Shown piece after piece: positions 22,171 through 30,007 of a stretch of 64,000 nt of DNA. The notes under the pieces were generated by a model that saw only the letters and a list, made by a program, of their open reading frames with translations, did no database searches and was not told the origin of the DNA. Both the position numbers and the translations under genes were made by a program. Every line of letters begins with the position of its first letter. Position 1 is the first letter of the stretch. The stretch is taken from positions 1,302,001-1,366,000 of the forward strand of contig JACPYL010000010.1 in the NCBI GenBank assembly GCA_016196065.1. The letters are read 5' to 3'. The stretch is from Acidobacteriota bacterium (GTDB lineage Bacteria; Acidobacteriota; Terriglobia; Terriglobales; Acidobacteriaceae).

Positions 22171-22745
22171 GCCGGCGATTCTCCCGTCATGGCGCGGTAC
22201 AACCATGCTCGCGCCGTGACCCAGTCGCGCTTTACGGTCGCGGGGGATATCCGCAGAGCCTCGGCGGTGTCTTCTATGGTCAGGCCACCGAAGAAGCGGA
22301 GTTCCACAATCCGGCTCTGCTGATCATCCAACTCCGCAAGTTCGGTCAAAGCCTTGTCGAGTTGCACGACGTCGACGTCGAGTTGCTGAGGTAGTGCGAT
22401 CGACTCGTCCAGCGTGAGCGTGCAAACGTTGCCGCCCCGCTTGGCGGCCCCTCGGCCGCGCGCGTATTCGACCAGAATTTGCCGCATGACCCGTGCCGCG
22501 ATACCGAAAAAGTGGGCCCGGTTCTGCCATTGGGGAGGGTTCTGTCCCGCCAGCCGGATATACGCCTCGTGCACCAAGGCTGTGCTTTGCAGAGTGTGGT
22601 CGCCCCGTTCCTGACTCAAATAGTGATGCGCAAGGCGGCGCAGCTCCTGATAGACGAGCGGCATCAGTGCTTCGAGGGCTTCGCGATCACCTTCGCGCCA
22701 ACGAACGAGTAACTCCGTAACTTGATTGGGATGGTCCAGATGCAC
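22167..22745 (-). CDS. ECF-type RNA polymerase sigma factor (acidobacterial-type)
   Basis: A 192-residue sigma factor. Region 2 includes LVRWREGDREALEALMPLVYQELRRLAHHYL and AHFFGIAARVMRQILVEYAR. Region 4 has LDDQQSRIVELRFFGGLTIEDTAEAL and SPATVKRDWVTARAWL (helix-turn-helix). It belongs to the ECF group abundant in Acidobacteria and Planctomycetes that accompanies Ser/Thr kinases instead of a classical anti-sigma factor. It is coupled to the kinase gene by a four-base overlap and preceded by a near-consensus promoter. Confidence 0.93.
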   Translation of the reverse strand: MHLDHPNQVTELLVRWREGDREALEALMPLVYQELRRLAHHYLSQERGDHTLQSTALVHEAYIRLAGQNPPQWQNRAHFFGIAARVMRQILVEYARGRGAAKRGGNVCTLTLDESIALPQQLDVDVVQLDKALTELAELDDQQSRIVELRFFGGLTIEDTAEALRISPATVKRDWVTARAWLYRAMTGESPA

Positions 22746-22793
22746 AAGATTTCGAGCTCAGCGGAACGGGGGACCGTCCACTATGTTTGGGGA

Positions 22794-22822
22794 AGCATAT
22801 CTTCTGTTTATCATTATGTCAA
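22794..22822 (-). promoter_or_regulatory. near-consensus sigma70 promoter for the ECF sigma factor-kinase operon
   Basis: On the minus strand a consensus -35 TTGACA (22822-22817) and a -10 TATGCT (22799-22794) are separated by exactly 17 bp in an AT-rich patch. Transcription would begin near 22787 and give a 5' leader of about 42 bases before the sigma factor ATG. A housekeeping promoter suggests that basal expression of the sigma factor does not depend on autoregulation. Confidence 0.65.
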
Positions 22823-23177
22823 TGAATTGAAAATACAGGGGTTAGAGTCAGATGCCGCGCCCACGTGGGGAAGTGGCGTCAGACATTGTTGCCTCCATTG
22901 AGAGATGGTACGAGTTTTTGTGAGCCACTTTTTTCTTAGTTCTCGCATTACTAGCTAAGGAAGCGGGCGTCAGGTACCCACAGACCGCGAACGCTTTCCC
23001 AAGATTGGCAGGGTGGTTCTAGGGGAGGGCTGCCCTCGCCATCGTTCGATTGTCCGGCGAACAAAAATCACACAGCCTCAAGCGCCGAACGACGGATTCA
23101 GTCGAAATATTTTCTAAAGAGACTTTCCCATGAAACGTTTTCGCGCGCCCGCGCACAACTAGACTCCAGGAGGAAAC
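22823..23177. other. intergenic region without a recognisable gene
   Basis: About 355 bases between the divergent sigma factor operon and the secreted DUF11 gene. No convincing ORF, tRNA or strong hairpin was seen. The segment ends with AGGAGG, a strong ribosome binding site for the gene at 23178. A plus-strand promoter must lie here but I could not pick a convincing -35/-10 pair. Confidence 0.6.
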
Positions 23178-23975
23178 ATGCTTCGCAGAATCGTTAAACG
23201 GTTTGTTCTCATTCTCACCGTTCTTACACTCGCGCTCTTCGCAACCGGTATCGCCAACGCACAGGCCGGACTCACGATTGGACTTGCACCCGGCACCGAT
23301 CCGAACGGCGAACCGACCTACACCGCTAGTGTTGGCAACACCAGCCTCGCCAACATTCCACTTCTGACGGTCACATACACATTGCCGGTTGGCGAACTTC
23401 CGATTTCGCCGTCTCCCAGCGGAGGCTGCCTCTTTACACCGGGACCGTTTCATCTGACTGCGGTCTGCACGTTTTCGAACCTCGGTTCGAATCAATCGCA
23501 TGACTTCGTTATCGCAGTGCATCCGGTGGATACTGCGCCGCAGGATGTCACAGCACTTGCGCACGCTCCAGGTTTTGACGATGTGAGCGCCTTCGTTACC
23601 AGCCAGATCACGGGAGTTGGACTCACCGAAATGCAGGTCACCATGAGTTCCACAAACCCGGGGAAAGTCGGAGAAGCGCTGGTCTATAACGTGACCGTGG
23701 TCAACATTCAGGACGACGACGCCCGGAATGTATTCGCCATCCTTGCTTTGCCGAAAGGCACGACTTTTGTTTCGGCGACCAAGGGGTGTACGCACGGCGT
23801 CCTCGTTACCTGCAAACTCGGTCAAATGAGCCCAGGGACCGGCAAGACGGTCACCATCACCGTGCTGCCTACCGTGTCTGGATGGGCACAGGCCACCGCC
23901 GGAGTTCGACTCACCACTCCTGATCGTGACTTCACCAACAACAGTTCTGCCAACAGCATCTGGATCAACCCGTAA
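23178..23975 (+). CDS. secreted protein with DUF11-type beta-sandwich domains
   Basis: A 265-residue protein with an N-terminal signal peptide (basic start, hydrophobic core ILTVLTLALFATGIANA, cleavage after ANA). Two Ig-like domains of the DUF11 conserved-repeat type follow. The second is clearest, with VTMSSTNPGKVGEALVYNVT, LPKGTTFVSATKGCTHG and LTTPDRDFTNNSS. Such repeats occur in large surface proteins, and this short version is probably extracytoplasmic. It has a strong RBS (AGGAGG) and lies 18 bases before the HAF-repeat gene, so the two likely form a small operon. Confidence 0.8.
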   Translation: MLRRIVKRFVLILTVLTLALFATGIANAQAGLTIGLAPGTDPNGEPTYTASVGNTSLANIPLLTVTYTLPVGELPISPSPSGGCLFTPGPFHLTAVCTFSNLGSNQSHDFVIAVHPVDTAPQDVTALAHAPGFDDVSAFVTSQITGVGLTEMQVTMSSTNPGKVGEALVYNVTVVNIQDDDARNVFAILALPKGTTFVSATKGCTHGVLVTCKLGQMSPGTGKTVTITVLPTVSGWAQATAGVRLTTPDRDFTNNSSANSIWINP

Positions 23976-23992
23976 CTAAGAGGAGCATAGTC

Positions 23993-25204
23993 ATGAAAAA
24001 GAGAGTATTTAGGAGCATCCTTGGTACATTGTTGCTGGCTGGGCTCCCCTCGCTTGGTCAAGATTATGTCCCGCGGTCTTTGCCCTCCCTGGGGGGAGGG
24101 CATACCGCTGGCTCTGCCCTGAACTCCAAAGGAGACGTGGCGGGCGCTAGCCTTACTTCTGGCAACGTGAGCCATACCTTCTTTTGGTCCCGTTCCGGGG
24201 GGATCGTTGATCTTAATCTTGCGATCGGCCAGCCAGTCCTTGTGACAGGCCTCAATGCCAGCGGCACGATTGCCGGCATAGCATCCCAGCACGCGGTTGT
24301 GTGGAGTGCTAACGACGGCCTGCAGGACCTTGGAACATTTGGCGGGCCCACCAGTATCGTGGACGGCATCAACGACTTGGGGCAAGTCGTTGGATGTGCG
24401 GATACCGGCGCAGGTGCACGTAATGCTTTTGTGGGGTTCTCGGGGTCAGGAATTCAGGACATTGATCCGGATATCAACGATACGAGCTGTGCTTTCGCGG
24501 TTAGCAGCAATGGAAACGTGACAGGCCAGATCGGCGATGGAAAGGGCGGTAGCGATACTTTCATTTGGAGCCCACTGGGTGGGTTGCAACTCACTGGCCT
24601 CGGCAATCAGGTACATCCTTTCTCCATCAACGATTCTGGGGCGATCACTGGCTACTACCAAACTCCTACGGGACTAAATGCCTTCTTCTGGACCGTAAAC
24701 GGAGGGCTTGAGGATCTGGGAGTTGGAGTGGGGACGTCGGTGAACAAGTTCGGCCAGGTTCTCGGCGACGACTTGTCGGGGAGACCGTTTCTTTGGACAC
24801 ATGCTGGCGGTCGGCACCTGGTGCCGCAACTGGTACACGGTTGGTCCGCAGTTGCGATCAATGACGCAGGCCAGATTCTGGTTCGGGCGAGCGCAAGGAG
24901 TCGTGTCCTGACCCCGGCGGTGAAGATCTCGCTCACATCGTCGGCGAATCCTTCTCAGGTCGGGCAAAGCGTCACCTTCACTGCGAACGCCGCATCCGTG
25001 CAAGGCGCTCCCCCTGACGGAGAACTGATTGTGTTCAAGGTCAGCAACAAGGTCCTGGCGAAGGTGCCGCTGGTTGCAGGAAGCGCAAGCGTCACAACCT
25101 CGACGATCAAGGCGGGTACTCACAAGGTCACGGCGCAATATGTTGGTGACGTGAACTACTTTGCCAGCAAATCTGCGCCGCTAAACCAGATCGTAAATCC
25201 GTAA
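23993..25204 (+). CDS. secreted HAF-repeat protein with C-terminal Ig-like domain
   Basis: A 403-residue exported protein with a short signal peptide (KKRVFRSILGTLLLAGLPSLG). Residues of about 30-310 contain degenerate repeats of the extracellular HAF type, which recur as DLGTFGGPTSIVDGINDLGQVVG and similar 'ING..G.VVG' units built around N-D-x-G-x-V/I turns. The last 90 residues form a bacterial Ig-like domain (SSANPSQVGQSVTFTANA ... THKVTAQYVGDVNYFAS), common in Acidobacteria surface proteins. The two proteins of this operon are probably cell-surface or secreted. No enzymatic activity is evident. Confidence 0.8.
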   Translation: MKKRVFRSILGTLLLAGLPSLGQDYVPRSLPSLGGGHTAGSALNSKGDVAGASLTSGNVSHTFFWSRSGGIVDLNLAIGQPVLVTGLNASGTIAGIASQHAVVWSANDGLQDLGTFGGPTSIVDGINDLGQVVGCADTGAGARNAFVGFSGSGIQDIDPDINDTSCAFAVSSNGNVTGQIGDGKGGSDTFIWSPLGGLQLTGLGNQVHPFSINDSGAITGYYQTPTGLNAFFWTVNGGLEDLGVGVGTSVNKFGQVLGDDLSGRPFLWTHAGGRHLVPQLVHGWSAVAINDAGQILVRASARSRVLTPAVKISLTSSANPSQVGQSVTFTANAASVQGAPPDGELIVFKVSNKVLAKVPLVAGSASVTTSTIKAGTHKVTAQYVGDVNYFASKSAPLNQIVNP

Positions 25205-25343
25205 ATTGGTGGTTAATCCCCTCATCGCCGGACCGGGTGAGGGGGTTTGTTGAAATCAACCTACGCGTTGGACGGATACAGAGCGCAGGCCTTCCTTGCG
25301 TTGCAGACGACCTTTCCGCCGCGCACTGCATCATAGCGGCAAT

Positions 25344-25487
25344 ATGGTTGGACCCAATTTCCCCAATCCGAATCCGCCGTCGCCCGAGCCCACGATTCCG
25401 CCCATTCAAGAACCGCCTGATGATCCGCAGGTGCCGCGATCTCCAGTGATCGACCCGGATGATCCGTCGGTGCCGAATCAAATCTAG
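25344..25487 (+). CDS. small proline-rich protein (tentative)
   Basis: A 47-residue ORF rich in Pro, Asp and Asn (PNFPNPNPPSPEPTIPPIQE, then PDDP-type motifs twice). It lies in the 349-base gap between the HAF-repeat gene and the aldo/keto reductase. The composition is compact and non-random, which favours a real small protein over a random frame, but there is no good Shine-Dalgarno sequence and no recognisable domain. The rest of this gap holds nothing else that I can support. Confidence 0.35.
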   Translation: MVGPNFPNPNPPSPEPTIPPIQEPPDDPQVPRSPVIDPDDPSVPNQI

Positions 25488-25553
25488 ATATCGCAGCGAA
25501 GCTATTTACTACTCGTCGGCCTCGGGCATACCATTTCCTGTCCGGAGGTTTCC

Positions 25554-26591
25554 ATGTCCGAGAAGCGCAATTCTTCCCGCCGCGATTTCCTGAAACAATC
25601 CAGCGTCCTCGGTGCTGCCGTTGTCACGAGCGGTGTAACCAGTACCACTACTCGCGTGCTTCCCCCGTTACCCGCTAATCCCGTTACCGAGAAAGCGATG
25701 CCCACGCGCAACCTTGGACGCACTGGTTATCGCGTAGGCATCTTTAGCCTGGGTGGGCAGGCCGCGATCGAGCAGCCCAACAACGAAGCGGTCGCAGTGC
25801 CCATCATCGAGCGCGCCATTGATCTCGGCGTCAACTACATTGATACGGCGGCGATGTATGGCGGAGAACAACGCTGGAGCCAGCGTTACATCGGCGAGGT
25901 CATGAAGCGCCGCCGGAACCAGGTATATCTGGCATCGAAGACCCACGACCGCACTCGTGACGGTTCCTTGAAGTTGATCGAACAGTCCCTGAAGTTGCTC
26001 AATACCGATCACCTGGACGCATGGCAGCTGCATCACATCGACAATCAGAACGATGTTGACACCATCTTCGCGAAAGGCGGCGCCATCGAAGCCTTCCAGC
26101 AAATGAAGGAACAGAAGGTGGTCCGCTACCTCGGAGTGACCGGACACACCGATCCCAATTTTCTGATTCAGTGCGTGGAGCGTTTTCCGTTTGATCAGAT
26201 CCTGATGGCGCTGAATGCTGCCGACAAACATCACCTGAGTTTCATGGAGAAACTTCTCCCGCTCGCGGTGGAAAAGCAGATGGGGATCATCGGGATGAAG
26301 ATTCCCGCCCGCGGCCGGATTCTCTCCAGTTGGAAGCCGGAAGGCCCGCAAGGAGGCTGGACGGGCACTGCGAAAGGTCCCGGGACGCTGGCGATGAAAG
26401 AGGCTCTTTACTACGTGCTGTCACTCCCGGTCAGCACCGTCATCATTGGCTGCGACACGATTGCCCAGCTCGAAGAAAATGTGCGACTGGCACGAGACTT
26501 TACGCCGCTGAGCGAAAACCAACTTGCTTCGCTCGCCGAAAAGGCGGAGCCGGTCGCGCGGCAAGCGCTCTTCTTCCGGCGCTGGTCGTAA
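25554..26591 (+). CDS. Tat-exported aldo/keto reductase
   Basis: A 345-residue NADPH-dependent aldo/keto reductase fold with a twin-arginine signal (SSRRDFLKQSSVLGAAVV). The catalytic tetrad can be placed: Asp in NYIDTAAMYG, Tyr in the same segment, Lys in VYLASKTHDR and His in AWQLHHID. A cofactor-containing reductase exported folded by Tat implies that NADPH binds before export, or that the protein is a cofactor-free homologue. AKRs with Tat signals are frequent in Acidobacteria. It is followed by a strong terminator, so it is likely monocistronic. Confidence 0.9.
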   Translation: MSEKRNSSRRDFLKQSSVLGAAVVTSGVTSTTTRVLPPLPANPVTEKAMPTRNLGRTGYRVGIFSLGGQAAIEQPNNEAVAVPIIERAIDLGVNYIDTAAMYGGEQRWSQRYIGEVMKRRRNQVYLASKTHDRTRDGSLKLIEQSLKLLNTDHLDAWQLHHIDNQNDVDTIFAKGGAIEAFQQMKEQKVVRYLGVTGHTDPNFLIQCVERFPFDQILMALNAADKHHLSFMEKLLPLAVEKQMGIIGMKIPARGRILSSWKPEGPQGGWTGTAKGPGTLAMKEALYYVLSLPVSTVIIGCDTIAQLEENVRLARDFTPLSENQLASLAEKAEPVARQALFFRRWS

Positions 26592-26638
26592 GAACGGGCT
26601 GGGAGCTGACGGTCAGAAGTAGGCTGATTCGATCTGGA

Positions 26639-26681
26639 CCTCATCCTTTCGCGATTTGAAGAAAAGGATGGGGTCTTTTTT
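26639..26681 (+). terminator. intrinsic terminator after the aldo/keto reductase
   Basis: The arms CCTCATCCTTT (26639-26649) and AAAGGATGGGG (26663-26673) pair over 11 bp, with one T-G wobble, and are followed at once by TCTTTTTT (26674-26681). The remaining 290 bases up to the next gene contain no supported ORF. In-frame sequence upstream of 26969 looks non-coding. Confidence 0.85.
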
Positions 26682-26968
26682 CGTTAACGCAAGTGGAAAG
26701 CCCCGATTCGCCCCGAGCAGGTCGCTGCTTTTTCTCCTTCTGTCTTACAAGCAAGTCGCGTCAACGGTCTTGTCGGCGCCCACTGAGGCCCCTCAGTTGT
26801 TGCTCGCAAGATGTTGAAAAAACAAGACCATTATCGGGAACAAGAAAGTCACCTAACGGGGACGAGCCATCCATTGTCCATTTGCATGATCAGCGGCAAA
26901 GTGCACCCAGTTCTCTGAGGGCACGCTCTCAGAAACCAAACCCAAAAAATCTTTCAGGAGAAATGATC

Positions 26969-27724
26969 ATGACAAAAACACTCTCTCTCGTAGTTACCCT
27001 ACTGGCTCTGATGGCCCTGACCTCATTGGCTTCGGCGCAAGCCACCACCGTTTGCCAGTCGACATTCACGGCTGGTGCGGGACTCTTTGACTTCAAGTTT
27101 TGCGTGACGGGAAACGGCAACATCTCTCAGTACGCGACCCCAAGTGCAATCGAGCACATCGGCACGGGCAGTGAAGGGTATGGCATCTGCGATGTCGCCA
27201 GCGGTGTCGAGTACGCGGACTATGCGGGCGGGGGCGCTACCTTCAATTGGCTTAACTCGGTGGTGACGCAGCCGAATGGACCGAACACCTTCCCCTTGAC
27301 AGTGTTTCGCACGACATCTGACGGGCTCTGGCAAATCAGGCAGACATTCACTCGCGATGTGCCCAGCCGCGCGGTGAAAATCCAAATGGAACTGATCAAC
27401 CAGACGGCTGTGTCCAAGAGTGCTTATCTGGTGCGTTTTGCGGATGTCGACGTCGAGGGCGGGAAGAGCAACTTGTTCCAGAGTACGGCGTTCTCGGCGT
27501 TCGGGTCGAATTTCCTGGGAGTCGGGATCCAGTTGCGTGACAGCGCGAAAGCGCACCCGTTGTCACTCGTCCAGAATGTCCCTGCTGGTGTGCATCCCTG
27601 TAACTACACCGGCAGCATGTCGACGGGTGCATTCACGGGAAACGGCTCCCTGGCGATTGCCTACATCTTGACGGTTCCCAAGAACGGCAAGAAAACAGTG
27701 ACCGCCGTCTATCGGCCGATCTAA
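26969..27724 (+). CDS. secreted protein of unknown function
   Basis: A 251-residue exported protein. Starting at the ATG 26969 (AGGAG eight bases upstream) it has a classical signal peptide ending in LTSLASAQA. The mature part is rich in Gly, Ser, Thr and aromatic residues with beta-strand periodicity. A conspicuous segment reads LWQIRQTFTRDVPSRAVKIQ, followed by AYLVRFADVDVEGG. It has three Cys residues, probably oxidised outside the cytoplasm. No catalytic motif or family is recognised. The long in-frame extension back to 26693 is rejected because of its composition. Confidence 0.7.
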   Translation: MTKTLSLVVTLLALMALTSLASAQATTVCQSTFTAGAGLFDFKFCVTGNGNISQYATPSAIEHIGTGSEGYGICDVASGVEYADYAGGGATFNWLNSVVTQPNGPNTFPLTVFRTTSDGLWQIRQTFTRDVPSRAVKIQMELINQTAVSKSAYLVRFADVDVEGGKSNLFQSTAFSAFGSNFLGVGIQLRDSAKAHPLSLVQNVPAGVHPCNYTGSMSTGAFTGNGSLAIAYILTVPKNGKKTVTAVYRPI

Positions 27725-27754
27725 CTTTCCGCATCGAGCATTTCGCAAAAACTA

Positions 27755-27784
27755 AAGACCGCCAGCATTTGCGCTGGCGGTCTT
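27755..27784 (-). terminator. perfect 12-bp hairpin between convergent genes
   Basis: The arms AAGACCGCCAGC (27755-27766) and GCTGGCGGTCTT (27773-27784) pair perfectly around a six-base loop. Read on the minus strand the stem is followed by a T-rich stretch (TTTAGTTTTT), making it a good intrinsic terminator for the FKBP gene. It would also stop transcription arriving from the plus-strand gene. Confidence 0.8.
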
Positions 27785-27810
27785 CCTGCTGATCCGGAGG
27801 GTTGGTGTGG

Positions 27811-28683
27811 TTACTTCTTGTCTTCCGTCTTGGCCTTCTCCTGGATCGACATCAACTCAACTTCGAAGATCAGCGTCGCATTCGGACCAATATCGCCGCC
27901 CGCTCCGCGCTCTCCATAGGCAAGTGACGAAGGAATGAAGAGTTGCCACTTCGATCCTGCCGGCATGAGTTGGAGAGCTTCCGTCCAGCCCTTGATGACA
28001 CCGTTGACAGGGAAAGTGGCTGGCTGGCCGCGTTTGTAGGAGCTGTCAAATTCTTTGCCGTTAATCAGTGTTCCTCTGTAATTGCAGACGACCGAATCGG
28101 TGGCCGACGGCTTGGGACCGGTGCCTGCGGTGAGGATCTTGTATTGCAGCCCGCTGGGCAGCGCTGTCACGCCTTCTTTGCCTTTGTTCGCTTCCAGAAA
28201 TGAGTCGCCTTCTTTTTTATTCGCTTCGCCGGTCACTTGCATCTTCTCCATTTGCTTCTTTCGTAGTTCGGTTTGAACTTCCGTTAGCGCTGCCTGTGCT
28301 TCCGCTTCGGTCAGCAGAGTCTTGCCGCCGGCCATGGCTGCTCGAATCCCCTGGGCGACGAGGTTCGGATCCACATCGACGGCTTGCTTATGGAAGTTCG
28401 CGCCCAGATTCATTCCCAGGGCGTAGCTGAACTTTTCTTTCGTCGTCTTCAGGGTAGTTACGCCGGCGCCTTTGCTGGCCGCCGCACCGGGGGCCTTTGC
28501 AGTGGGCTTGGCCGGAGCAGCCTTGGCTGGCGGTGTTTTCGCTGTTTTCGCGGCTGGAGCCGTCTTAGCCTTGGCTGCCGGGGCTGGTTCAGTTTTCGCG
28601 GCCGGAGTTTCCTGCGCCTGCGCACTGCCAAGGAGCAGGATTCCCGCCGCCAATATCGGTACTGCCATCGTGAAATTTCGCAT
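27811..28683 (-). CDS. exported FKBP-type peptidyl-prolyl cis-trans isomerase
   Basis: A 290-residue protein. A signal peptide (AVPILAAGILLLGSAQA) is followed by a low-complexity Ala/Pro/Lys region (about residues 24-72) of the kind that binds the cell wall or stays disordered. An FKBP N-terminal dimerisation helix domain follows (KFSYALGMNLGANFHKQ ... KQMEKMQVTGEANKKEG). The C-terminal FKBP domain carries LPSGLQYKILTAGTG, VVCNYRGTLINGKEFDSSY, GVIKGWTEALQLMPAGSKW and PSSLAYGERG. It resembles FkpA/Mip periplasmic chaperones that help fold outer membrane proteins. Confidence 0.93.
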   Translation of the reverse strand: MRNFTMAVPILAAGILLLGSAQAQETPAAKTEPAPAAKAKTAPAAKTAKTPPAKAAPAKPTAKAPGAAASKGAGVTTLKTTKEKFSYALGMNLGANFHKQAVDVDPNLVAQGIRAAMAGGKTLLTEAEAQAALTEVQTELRKKQMEKMQVTGEANKKEGDSFLEANKGKEGVTALPSGLQYKILTAGTGPKPSATDSVVCNYRGTLINGKEFDSSYKRGQPATFPVNGVIKGWTEALQLMPAGSKWQLFIPSSLAYGERGAGGDIGPNATLIFEVELMSIQEKAKTEDKK

Positions 28684-28725
28684 GGCTATATTGTCCCATT
28701 GCCTGTGCCGCAGCGCAAAGTGACG

Positions 28726-29871
28726 CTACATGGACATCTTTGATTGAGGTAAGAGGTCCCAAACCCGCCAGAATTCATTCATTGCAGACGGCGTTCCCAA
28801 CGAGATGCGAATGTGGTGAGTCAGGGGAGGGAAGTGTCTTCCGATGCGGATCTTGTCTTTGAGGAAATGCGCGATGACGTCGTCGGCCGGTTGGTGCGCA
28901 TCCATCATGACGAAGTTTGTGTGGGAGTCGATCGGCTTCAACATGCGTGCCATTGCCTGATTGAAGAATTCCTGCCGATCGTCCCGGTTTCGTTTCGCAA
29001 AAAGCTGGACGCTCTCCGTATCGGCCAACGATGCCCGACCTGCCGCCACTGCGGTGCAATTCACGTCAACATCGGTGAGGTACGTCCGCATTTTCTCGGC
29101 CAGGCGATGATCCATGACTGCGTACCCCAGGCGGAGGCCTGCGATCCCGTGGATTTTGGAGAATGTCCGCATGACGATCATTCGCTCGTTATTGACGGGG
29201 CGATCCAGAAACGAAACATATCGAGCTGACGCATTTACATAATGGTGGTACGCCTCATCGACCAGCACGCAGACGGATGGCGGCAGCTTGCTCAGAAACC
29301 CTTCGATGTCGACGCGAGGAGTGATGCTGGCTGTTGGATTGTTGGGATTGCATAGATACACGAGTGTGACCGTGTCATCGATCCGCGCCAGCATCGCGTC
29401 GAGATCATGCGCGAAGGTTGGAGTGAGCGGCACGGTGACAACTTCCGCTCCGATTGCGCGCGAATACATTGCCAGATCCTCAAACGTGGGTGACGCTGTG
29501 ATGACTCTTTTGCCGGGACCAAGCAGCGCCGCCGCGCACACGCGCAAGATGTCCGTCGAACCACAGCCGAGCACGATCTGGTTGCTATCGACTTTGTGAG
29601 AACGGGCGATGTCCTGGGTGAGGGCATCGTATTCGCGAAATGGGTAGCGGTTCGCCCGGCTGAGCGACTCTTGCACCGCGGATACAACCTTCGCGGAAGG
29701 TCCATAGACATTCTCGTTGCTGTCGAGTAGCAGAAATCCTTCTGCATCTCTCTCGGGGCGAGCGGTTATAGCCGATACGCCTGCCAGCGCCTTGCCTGAC
29801 CATGTGCTCAGCGAACCTGCAACTGTCCCTGCCGTGAGCGTGCGGAGAAATCCCCTGCGCGAAAACGCCAT
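28726..29871 (-). CDS. Tat-exported histidinol-phosphate-aminotransferase-like PLP enzyme
   Basis: A 381-residue class I/II aminotransferase fold. The ATG at 29871 follows GGAGG and opens a twin-arginine signal peptide (FSRRGFLRTLTAGTVAGSLS). The core matches HisC: LDSNENVYGPS near residue 55, LGCGSTDILRVCAAALL, LVYLCNPNNPTAS, a PLP-contacting VDEAYHHYV and the Schiff-base lysine in RTFSKIHGIAGLRLGYAV. No his genes lie nearby, so it is unlikely to serve histidine biosynthesis. Export in folded, PLP-loaded form is the logical reason for the Tat signal. The substrate is unknown. Confidence 0.87.
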   Translation of the reverse strand: MAFSRRGFLRTLTAGTVAGSLSTWSGKALAGVSAITARPERDAEGFLLLDSNENVYGPSAKVVSAVQESLSRANRYPFREYDALTQDIARSHKVDSNQIVLGCGSTDILRVCAAALLGPGKRVITASPTFEDLAMYSRAIGAEVVTVPLTPTFAHDLDAMLARIDDTVTLVYLCNPNNPTASITPRVDIEGFLSKLPPSVCVLVDEAYHHYVNASARYVSFLDRPVNNERMIVMRTFSKIHGIAGLRLGYAVMDHRLAEKMRTYLTDVDVNCTAVAAGRASLADTESVQLFAKRNRDDRQEFFNQAMARMLKPIDSHTNFVMMDAHQPADDVIAHFLKDKIRIGRHFPPLTHHIRISLGTPSAMNEFWRVWDLLPQSKMSM

Positions 29872-30007
29872 ATTGCCTCCCTGCCATGAATGGATGATTG
29901 TGCCCCGCATCACATCCACCGGACAATATCGTCAGAGGCGCGGGTGTCTGAAGCTTGGAGGAGAGTCGGGATGAGCGCGAATCGCGCGGCGCTCATCCCG
30001 CAGAGTT

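Noticed and set aside
26693-26968. 90-residue N-terminal extension of the secreted protein at 26969
   Set aside because: The signal peptide and Shine-Dalgarno sequence place the start at 26969. The upstream sequence has non-coding composition.
26682-26968. Possible riboswitch in the leader of the secreted protein
   Set aside because: I looked for c-di-GMP and other known riboswitch cores and found no consistent pattern.
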